Shown piece after piece: positions 14,477 to 19,900 of a stretch of DNA of 19,900 nucleotides. Every line of letters begins with the position of its first letter. The stretch's first letter is position 1. The notes beneath the pieces are model-generated. The model saw nothing but the letters and a program-made list of their open reading frames with translations, was not told the origin of the DNA and did not search any database. Made by a program: the position numbers and the translations under genes. The stretch is from JBEKEX01 sp050013615 (GTDB taxonomy: Bacteria; Chloroflexota; Anaerolineae; Anaerolineales; Anaerolineaceae): positions 1-19,900 of the forward strand of contig JBEKEX010000022.1 in assembly GCA_050013615.1 (NCBI GenBank). Reading direction: 5' to 3'.

Positions 14477-15130
14477 TCAACTGTGCTGGTAGTCCAGCAC
14501 GACCACGCGGGTCTCGCTGGGCAGGCTGCTGGCACTACCGACCTTTAGCTGCGGCAGCGTATCCACCTTGACTTGGCCCATTTCCTTGAGGAACTTGCTG
14601 AGCGGGTCAAGCTTGACGGTGGTACCGGGCGTAGCGTAGTGCATCGGGATGACGATGTTGGGTTCCAGCAAGCTGACCACTTCGGCCGCTTTGGCAGCGT
14701 TCAAGCTGCCTTCTCCGCCACCCACCGGCACCAAGGCAATGTGTACCGGGCCAAATGCTTCCACTTCCGTCTGGCTGGGGACGCGATCCATATCGCCCAC
14801 GTGCAAGATGGTCAGGCCGAAGTAATCGAACAGGTAGAGGGTATTGATCGGTTCATCGTCTGTCTTGCGCGTGTGTCCGTTGGTCTGGATGCCGGTGATA
14901 AAAACGCCGCCAATCTCATATTCACCCGGGCCGGTGACGACGTGCGTCTCACCTTTGATCGCTGCCAGATAATTATGGCTGGGTGAATTATGACTGACGG
15001 TGACGATATCAGCCTTCAACTTAAGTGCTTCGTAACCTACATTGCGGTGATCGTACGGGTCGGTGACGACGGATGCCAGACCACGCTCGGTCAGGCGGAA
15101 ACAAGAATGTCCATACCAATTAATTTCCAT
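14477..15130 (-). CDS. metallo-beta-lactamase-fold protein with altered metal motif
   Basis: A 217-residue cytoplasmic protein of the UPF0173/COG2220-like metal-dependent hydrolase group: starts MEINWYGHSCFRL, the characteristic GHSCF motif, then VVTDPYDHR. The usual HxHxDH zinc motif reads H47-N-S-P-S-H52, so the second His and the Asp are both replaced by Ser. Later elements are kept: GPGEYEIGGVFITGI (67-81), ILHVGDMD (108-115) and IPMHY (161-165). Either the protein binds a single metal, uses other ligands, or has become non-catalytic. The ATG at 15130 follows TGGAGGCTTC, a strong ribosome site; a longer extension upstream has none. It is the first gene of the minus-strand operon and diverges from the bifunctional nuclease gene. 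Confidence 0.9.
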   Translation of the reverse strand: MEINWYGHSCFRLTERGLASVVTDPYDHRNVGYEALKLKADIVTVSHNSPSHNYLAAIKGETHVVTGPGEYEIGGVFITGIQTNGHTRKTDDEPINTLYLFDYFGLTILHVGDMDRVPSQTEVEAFGPVHIALVPVGGGEGSLNAAKAAEVVSLLEPNIVIPMHYATPGTTVKLDPLSKFLKEMGQVKVDTLPQLKVGSASSLPSETRVVVLDYQHS

Positions 15131-15152
15131 GAAGCCTCCAATGTACGCCCTG

Positions 15153-15158
15153 ATTATA
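15153..15158 (-). promoter_or_regulatory. -10 box for the metallo-beta-lactamase-fold operon
   Basis: A perfect TATAAT on the minus strand, 22 bases before the ATG, giving a leader of about 16 bases with a GGAGG site. No good -35 is seen at the expected distance. Confidence 0.5.
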
Positions 15159-15251
15159 CAATACTTAAAGGTAAATCGTAGCCGGGCGTAATGGTTCCAT
15201 GGAAAAATGGAACTTTGTGAGTTATTGGACGGGACTCGATTTTGCTTTTTA

Positions 15252-15280
15252 TTGCATCTGTCCCCTGCCCGTGTTAGAAT
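15252..15280 (+). promoter_or_regulatory. promoter of the bifunctional nuclease gene
   Basis: TTGCAT (15252-15257) and TAGAAT (15275-15280) are separated by exactly 17 bases. The leader of about 20 bases contains GCGAGG before the ATG at 15307. Confidence 0.7.
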
Positions 15281-15306
15281 CATCTTACGAGAGTAAGCGA
15301 GGCTTT

Positions 15307-15936
15307 ATGTCCCAAATGGTGGAAGTTGTCATCGATAGTGTGCGCGTCAGCTTGACCAACACGCAACGCGTGGTGGTGCTGCGCGAGTCCAAGGGTGAAC
15401 GCTATCTGCCGGTCTGGATCGGGCCATATGAAGCGGAGGCGATCACCGTGGCGCTGCAGGAGATCGAAGTGGCCCGCCCGCAAACGCATGATTTGATCAA
15501 GAACGTGCTGCGTGCCGTCGAAGCTCGCCTGGTGCGGGTGGAAATCACTGCGCTGCGCGAAGACGTGTTTTATGGCAACCTGGTAGTGGAAGTCGATAAT
15601 CACCAGGTGGAGGTGGATTCCCGTCCTTCGGACGCATTGGCAATGGCCGTGCGGTATCATGTGCCCATCCTGGTAGCTCAAGAAGTGCTGGAAGAAGCCG
15701 GTATCACCCCGGAGAAAGACATCCAATCACAGGAATCGGAATCGGAAGACGAGACCACCAAACCTGCTGCCGGCACTCCTGGCGGGGCCACTCCTGGTGG
15801 GGAGACACAGTCAACCGATGAGCGCCTTTCGGTTTTCAAAGACTTTATCGACAACCTGCCTATGGATGACCTGGATACGCCGGCCAGCCACGATGACGAG
15901 CCGGATGAAGGCGACCCTGACCGCGATAAAAATTGA
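15307..15936 (+). CDS. bifunctional nuclease family protein (DUF151/BFN)
   Basis: A 209-residue protein. The first about 135 residues are a complete BFN domain: VEVVIDSVRVSL, then RVVVLRESKGERYLPVWIGPYEAEAI, RPQTHDLIKNVL and EVDSRPSDALAMAVRYHVPILV, all family signatures. Plant and thermophile members have been reported to act as RNase/DNase, and other members act in stress responses; activity here is inferred. The rest (about 138-209) is an acidic, disordered tail with a short Gly/Thr/Pro repeat (GTPGGATPGG) and a final helix (FKDFIDNLPMDDL). The ATG at 15307 has GCGAGG ahead of it; an in-frame ATG at 15199 would add 36 unrelated residues and cover the promoter. It is followed by the replication genes after 86 bases. 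Confidence 0.93.
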   Translation: MSQMVEVVIDSVRVSLTNTQRVVVLRESKGERYLPVWIGPYEAEAITVALQEIEVARPQTHDLIKNVLRAVEARLVRVEITALREDVFYGNLVVEVDNHQVEVDSRPSDALAMAVRYHVPILVAQEVLEEAGITPEKDIQSQESESEDETTKPAAGTPGGATPGGETQSTDERLSVFKDFIDNLPMDDLDTPASHDDEPDEGDPDRDKN

Positions 15937-16022
15937 TGGTCGTGCCGGGGCGGGAACGGAAGCCGCCGGCTGTTGATTTTTCATACCGATAGTCTTTATC
16001 ATCATTTCAGATCGAGGGTGTA

Positions 16023-17417
16023 ATGGAAGCCAATGATTTTCCTCCAACGGACGGAAACACCACTGAAGATATTCAAGCACAGCCGCACAGCCGCCAGGCC
16101 GAAGAGGCCGTACTGGGCGCCGTGTTCATCAACCCCGAAGTTTATTACGACGTAGCCCAGTTCCTGCAGGCGGACGACTTCTACATCGTTCGCAACCGCT
16201 GGATCTGGGAGACGTTCACCCGGCTACACGAACGCAGGACCCCGATCGACTTCCTGACAGTGAGTGAAGAGTTGGAGCAGCATAACCAGCTTGCCGAAGT
16301 GGGCGGCCAGGCATACCTGATGTCGCTGATCAACCAGACGCCTACTTCGCTGAACGCCGAGGCGTATGCGCACTCGGTGGAGCAGGAGGCGATCCGGCGG
16401 CGCATGTTGGCCTCGGCCAACCAGCTTGCCAAGCTGGCCTACGATCGCGAGCAGGTGGTCGATACGATCATCGACGAGGCGGAAAAGTCCATCTTTGGCC
16501 TCAGTGAACGACGCATCCACCATGACCTGCAACCCATCCAGCAAGTATTGAGCGATTATTACGACCGGGTCGACCAGCTTTCGCAGCGCGACGACGAGGT
16601 CTATGGGGTGCTGACCGGCTTGAAGGACGTCGATAAGCTGCTGGGCGGGATGCAGAAATCGGATCTGCTCATCATCGCCGGACGCCCTGGCTCGGGCAAG
16701 ACGGGCTTCCTCCTGACCGCGGCCAAATATGCCGCACAAACCAATAAGAAACACGTGGCGTTCTTCTCGCTGGAAATGTCCAACGAACAGCTCGTCCAAC
16801 GCTTGATTGCGCAGGAGACGGGCATCAATACCCAAAAGCTGCGCAGCGGCAAACTGGACGAACAGGAGTGGCCGTTGTTCACGCACGCCATCGAGGTGCT
16901 GGGCGACACGAACATTTACCTGGACGATACGCCTGGCCTGACCCCACTGCAACTGCGCACTAAATGCCGGCGCTTGCACCTGGAGTATCAACTGGACCTG
17001 GTGGTGGTGGATTACATCCAGCTCATGTCCGGCGACAGCCGCACCGATAACCGCGTGCAAGAAGTCTCTTACATCACCCGCAACCTGAAAGTGCTGGCAC
17101 GCGAGTTGAACGTGCCTGTGCTGGCGGCGGCACAGCTTTCACGTGCCGTCGAACAGCGCGCCGATAAACGCCCGCAGCTCTCCGATTTGCGGGAATCCGG
17201 CTCATTGGAACAGGATGCGGACATTGTCATGTTCATCCATCGCCCCAATGCGCCGGACAAGGAAGTGCCCCGAACGGAGGCCCCCGAAGTGGTAGACCTG
17301 ATCGTGGCCAAGCATCGTAACGGTCCCACGCATCCCGGCATCCAAATCATCTTCTTCAACAACCAGGCGCGTTTCGAAAGTTTCGCCAAGACGAATGAAG
17401 AAGTTTTGCAGATCTGA
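16023..17417 (+). CDS. dnaB: replicative DNA helicase DnaB
   Basis: Hexameric helicase that unwinds the fork and recruits primase. It is 464 residues, normal for DnaB. The N-terminal primase-interacting domain (about 20-125: PHSRQAEEAVLGAVF, then DDFYIVRNRWIWETF) is followed by a linker and the RecA-like motor. Visible motor motifs: Walker A GRPGSGKTG (220-228), FSLEMSNEQLVQRL (248-261), Walker B LVVVDYIQLM (326-335), the DNA-loop/sensor segment QLSRAVEQRADKRPQLSDLRESGSLEQDAD (371-400, split as QLSRAVEQR and DLRESGSLEQDAD), and VAKHRNGPT (428-436). GAGGGTGTA precedes the ATG. No intein is present. The primosome gene follows within about 11 bases, so the helicase and its loading proteins are made together. 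Confidence 0.97.
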   Translation: MEANDFPPTDGNTTEDIQAQPHSRQAEEAVLGAVFINPEVYYDVAQFLQADDFYIVRNRWIWETFTRLHERRTPIDFLTVSEELEQHNQLAEVGGQAYLMSLINQTPTSLNAEAYAHSVEQEAIRRRMLASANQLAKLAYDREQVVDTIIDEAEKSIFGLSERRIHHDLQPIQQVLSDYYDRVDQLSQRDDEVYGVLTGLKDVDKLLGGMQKSDLLIIAGRPGSGKTGFLLTAAKYAAQTNKKHVAFFSLEMSNEQLVQRLIAQETGINTQKLRSGKLDEQEWPLFTHAIEVLGDTNIYLDDTPGLTPLQLRTKCRRLHLEYQLDLVVVDYIQLMSGDSRTDNRVQEVSYITRNLKVLARELNVPVLAAAQLSRAVEQRADKRPQLSDLRESGSLEQDADIVMFIHRPNAPDKEVPRTEAPEVVDLIVAKHRNGPTHPGIQIIFFNNQARFESFAKTNEEVLQI

Positions 17418-17428
17418 TCCAGTTGACC

Positions 17429-18124
17429 ATGACACCTTTTGCTGGCTTTCCCGAAGGTAAATCCCGGCAGATTTCTCTGCCGGCGCAGTTCTTCAGTGAA
17501 CTGCTGCCGCAGATCGACGACCTGGGCGAACTAAAGGTCACCCTGTATGCTTTCTGGTACCTGTCACAGCAGGAAGGCACGGCGCGGTATTTCACCTTGC
17601 CTGACCTGTTGGCTGATGAGCTCTTTTCTACTTCGTTTGGTAAAGACGGAGAAGCGCAAAAGGCTGCCTTGCAGGATGCACTCGGCCGGGGGGTGCAGCG
17701 CGGTACGCTGCTGACAGGAAAGACTGCTTCAGACGAAAACATTTATTTTTTGAACACTCCGCGTGGACGAGCTGCGCGGCATGCCCTGGAACTGGGGAAG
17801 TGGTCGCCAGACGGTGAACAGCGGGCACCGGCAGCGCTGGACGCGGAACGCCCCAATATTTTCCGGTTGTATGAGGAGAACATCGGCCCCCTGACGCCGA
17901 TGATCGCCGATGACCTGCGTCTGGCAGAGCAGGAATATCCGGCGGGATGGATCGAAGATGCCATTCGCGTGGCAGTGCAGGCTAACAAACGCTCGTGGCG
18001 TTACGTCGAGAGCATATTGCGCCGCAGGAAGGAGAAAGGTGCCAATGAGCCGGATCGACCGGGTTCTCAAGAAGATCTCTACCGATACACCAAGGGAAAA
18101 TATGGCGATATCGTCAAACATTAA
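17429..18124 (+). CDS. DnaD-domain primosome protein
   Basis: A 231-residue protein likely to act in replication initiation or restart, remodelling DNA and bridging the initiator and helicase loader as DnaD does in Bacillota. The N-terminal part (about 1-120) looks like a winged-helix dimerisation region (LGELKVTLYAFWYLSQQEG, then FTLPDLLADELF). The C-terminal DnaD-like domain (about 142-202) has IFRLYEENIGPLTPMIADDL, AGWIEDAIRVAV and RSWRYVESILRRR, the ending typical of the family. The ATG at 17429 is chosen; a TTG two codons earlier (17423) is an alternative, and neither has a strong ribosome site, which suggests coupling to dnaB 11 bases upstream. Its 3' end overlaps the loader gene. Confidence 0.88.
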   Translation: MTPFAGFPEGKSRQISLPAQFFSELLPQIDDLGELKVTLYAFWYLSQQEGTARYFTLPDLLADELFSTSFGKDGEAQKAALQDALGRGVQRGTLLTGKTASDENIYFLNTPRGRAARHALELGKWSPDGEQRAPAALDAERPNIFRLYEENIGPLTPMIADDLRLAEQEYPAGWIEDAIRVAVQANKRSWRYVESILRRRKEKGANEPDRPGSQEDLYRYTKGKYGDIVKH

Positions 18125-19445
18125 TCCCGCGCCTGCGTTTGGCAGACCCGACCCCAACTGCCCGATCTGCCACGGCGTCGGTTTTGTGAGCCTGGATGTG
18201 CCGGTCAGCGATCCGAGATTTGGTAGAGCTGTACCATGCCGCTGCCGCAAGCAAGTAGACGGCCAGGCAACTCTCCAACGCCTGTATGACTTGAGCAAGC
18301 TGGAAGCCTTCAAGGATATGACCTTCGAGACCTTCCGCACGCAGGGACGCATGGGGTTGGGAGAGAAGGAAATCAACTCGCTGGAGCTGGCTCGCAACCA
18401 GGCGCAGCAGTTTGCCCAGGGGCTGAAGGGCTGGTTGCTGTTGACGGGCGGCTATGGCAGCGGCAAGACGCACCTGGCAGCCGCTGCGGCCAACTTCGTC
18501 GTTGGCCTGGGGGTACCGGTGTTGTTCCTGACCGTCCCTGACCTGCTGGACTGGTTGCGTTTCTCTTACGATGACCCGGACAGCTCTTTCGAGGATCGTT
18601 TCGACGAGATCCGCAACGTCCGGCTGTTGGTGCTGGACGACCTGGGGACGCAAAACGTCACCCCGTGGGCGGCGGAGAAACTGTACCAGATCATCAATCA
18701 CCGTTACATCTACCGCCTGCCGACGATCATCACCACCAACCTGGAATTGGCCGAGCTGGATGGGCGCATCCGCTCCCGGTTGCAGGACCCCGATCTGGTG
18801 ACCTCGGTGCGGATCACGGCACCCGATTATCGTTCGCCGGTGCGCGATGCCGGCCAAAACACGATCTCGACCCTGGCGTTGGTCAGCGACCACACCTTCG
18901 GCAATTTCAGCTTGCGCGAGAACGAGAAGCTGCCGACCGACCAGCAGAAAAGCCTGGAAAAAGTCTTTCGTGCCATGCAACAGTTCGCCGAAAAGCCGCG
19001 CGGTTGGCTGGTGATTTTGGGTGTGCACGGCAATGGAAAGACGCACCTGGCGGCTGCCATTGGGAATTACCGTGCTGCGATGGGTGAAGAGGTGATTTTC
19101 AAACCGGTGCCCGATCTGCTCGACCACTTGCGTGCCACGTTCAACCCCAGCAGCCCCATCTCATACGACCACCTGTTCGAGAAGGTCAAGACGGCTCCTA
19201 TGCTCATTTTGGATGACTTGGGCACACAGACCGCTTCGCCCTGGGCGCGCGAGAAATTGTTCCAATTATTGAACTACCGTTATGAAGCGAAATTGCCGAC
19301 GGTGATCACGTCTTCGAATTCATTGGATGAACTGGATGATCGCATCGTCAGCCGCATGGAGGATGAGCGTCTTTGCGCCATCTATACTATTATTGCGCCC
19401 TCTTTCCGGGGTGGCTCACACACGACCAAAAGAAGGGCGTCGTGA
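18102..19445 (+). CDS. tandem DnaC/IstB-type AAA+ helicase loader (two ATPase modules in one chain)
   Basis: A 447-residue protein, nearly twice the size of DnaC/DnaI-type loaders (about 245-310). An N-terminal Cys cluster (C20, C23, C46, C48: CPICHGVGF and CRCRK) resembles the zinc region of DnaI-like loaders. AAA+ module 1: Walker A GGYGSGKTH (116-124), Walker B LLVLDDLGTQ (175-184), sensor TTNLELAELDGRIRSRL (211-227). Module 2: Walker A GVHGNGKTH (307-315), Walker B MLILDDLGTQ (367-376), sensor TSSNSLDELDDRIVSRM (403-419). The spacing is a constant 191-192 residues, so this is an internal duplication including the linker (FKDMTFETFR versus SDHTFGNFSLR). The start at 18102 (AAGGG before it, 23-base overlap with the DnaD gene) is favoured; 18045, with AGGAGAAAGG, is an alternative. 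Confidence 0.93.
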   Translation: MAISSNINPAPAFGRPDPNCPICHGVGFVSLDVPVSDPRFGRAVPCRCRKQVDGQATLQRLYDLSKLEAFKDMTFETFRTQGRMGLGEKEINSLELARNQAQQFAQGLKGWLLLTGGYGSGKTHLAAAAANFVVGLGVPVLFLTVPDLLDWLRFSYDDPDSSFEDRFDEIRNVRLLVLDDLGTQNVTPWAAEKLYQIINHRYIYRLPTIITTNLELAELDGRIRSRLQDPDLVTSVRITAPDYRSPVRDAGQNTISTLALVSDHTFGNFSLRENEKLPTDQQKSLEKVFRAMQQFAEKPRGWLVILGVHGNGKTHLAAAIGNYRAAMGEEVIFKPVPDLLDHLRATFNPSSPISYDHLFEKVKTAPMLILDDLGTQTASPWAREKLFQLLNYRYEAKLPTVITSSNSLDELDDRIVSRMEDERLCAIYTIIAPSFRGGSHTTKRRAS

Positions 19446-19467
19446 ATGCGTTGATTTAATCGATAAA

Positions 19468-19495
19468 AACAAGCCTGCGGGAACGCAGGCTTGTT
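19468..19495. terminator. hairpin terminator between convergent genes
   Basis: A 12-bp stem, AACAAGCCTGCG (19468-19479) with CGCAGGCTTGTT (19484-19495), and a GGAA loop. An AAAA run precedes it on the plus strand, which becomes a T-run for the minus-strand gene; it probably serves both. Confidence 0.85.
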
Positions 19496-19514
19496 GCATC
19501 TGTGGGATGGTCGC

Positions 19515-19900
19515 TTATTTGGAAATGGTGGCGAGGGCTGCCTGGTAATCTTTGGCGTTGGGCGGGTTGAGAGCAATGATCTTCTTGATGGCCTCGATTG
19601 CCGCCGGCTTATTGCCGCCCAACATCAACGAATCGGCCATGGCGTCCAGCGTTTCGATGGCTAAATTGTTCTGGTTGCCGCGGGTGTAAACTTCGGCCAG
19701 GCGCTGCAAGAATTCCACTTGCTTGGGACGATCCTCCAGCAAGCTCTTGAGGAACTCGATGCACTTGGCACTTTGGCCGGAATTATCCAACAGCGTCAGG
19801 TAACCGTCCAGTTCGGCCATGGCGTTGCTGGTCTGCCCGAGGCGCAGGTTGAGGTCAACTAGGTGGGTGTGCGGGCCGGCATCTTCCGGGACAAGCGTCC
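19515..19900 (-). CDS. TPR-like repeat protein (5' part beyond window edge)
   Basis: C-terminal 127 residues of a larger protein; the frame stays open to the right edge, so the internal ATG at 19820 is not the start. The visible part is helical with tetratricopeptide-like repeats of about 34 residues: KCIEFLKSLLEDRPKQVEFLQRLAEVYTRGN, NLAIETLDAMADSLMLGGN and KPAAIEAIKKIIALNPPNAKDYQAAL. The pattern of small residues and the NPPN turn fits TPRs, which act as protein-binding scaffolds. It converges on the helicase-loader gene across a shared terminator. Nothing about a partner or location can be said from this fragment. Confidence 0.85.
   Translation of the reverse strand, partial: TLVPEDAGPHTHLVDLNLRLGQTSNAMAELDGYLTLLDNSGQSAKCIEFLKSLLEDRPKQVEFLQRLAEVYTRGNQNNLAIETLDAMADSLMLGGNKPAAIEAIKKIIALNPPNAKDYQAALATISK

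Noticed and set aside
15199..15306. Earlier ATG for the bifunctional nuclease
   Set aside because: The extra 36 residues do not fit the family and would cover the TTGCAT-17-TAGAAT promoter.
16224..17060. Minus-strand frame opposite dnaB
   Set aside because: Antisense to unmistakable helicase motifs.
17910..18101. N-terminal extension of the helicase loader
   Set aside because: It overlaps the DnaD domain coding region in another frame; starts at 18102 or 18045 have good ribosome sites and lead directly into the Cys-rich region.

Overview
The window looks like a chromosomal housekeeping segment from a free-living bacterium, most likely a member of the Chloroflexota (Anaerolineae-like). This is inferred from gene content and protein style: a DUF151 bifunctional nuclease, a dnaB/dnaD/dnaC-type replication block, a response regulator with a long Pro-rich linker, lipoproteins with Thr/Pro-rich stalks and SHOCT-like small proteins. 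No taxonomic marker gene is present, so the assignment is not proven. Coding density is high. I see no phage, insertion sequence or CRISPR array.

Layout. 1-2947 (+): the end of an oligopeptide-type ABC importer operon (permease, two ATPases) with a tiny two-helix membrane protein abutting it, closed by a hairpin terminator. 3099-4463 (+): a response regulator whose REC domain is joined by a long Pro/Ser/Thr linker to a Roadblock-like domain, with a promoter placed so that its mRNA may be leaderless. 4540-4610 (+): tRNA-Gln(UUG) with an atypical anticodon arm. 4768-7325 (+): glmU-cdd-recO, tightly packed. 7326-7709: a 384-base gap with a possible decayed reading frame and an AT-rich promoter zone. 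7710-8535 (+): a cyclic-nucleotide-fold protein without a DNA-binding domain, overlapping an Nfu-type Fe-S scaffold gene. A bidirectional terminator follows, then a minus-strand SHOCT-like gene.

9134-10444 (+): a lipoprotein with an internal tandem repeat. 10589-11272 (+): a membrane-anchored Mrr-type nuclease, a candidate defence or DNA-quality gene. 15130-11303 (-): a metallo-beta-lactamase-fold protein, an unknown 100-residue protein, mutY with a fused Nudix domain, pcm, and a secreted or lipid-anchored phosphoesterase. pcm has its own promoter and may also be leaderless.

15307-19445 (+): a bifunctional nuclease, then a replication cassette of replicative helicase DnaB, a DnaD-domain primosome protein and a helicase loader. 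The loader is the most striking gene in the window: one polypeptide carries two complete DnaC/IstB-type AAA+ ATPase modules in tandem, both with intact Walker A and B motifs, but only one N-terminal zinc-finger-like region. The window ends in a convergent TPR-like gene (-) running off the right edge. Together the genes cover nutrient import, cell-wall precursor synthesis, DNA repair (recO, mutY), protein repair (pcm) and the initiation machinery of chromosome replication.
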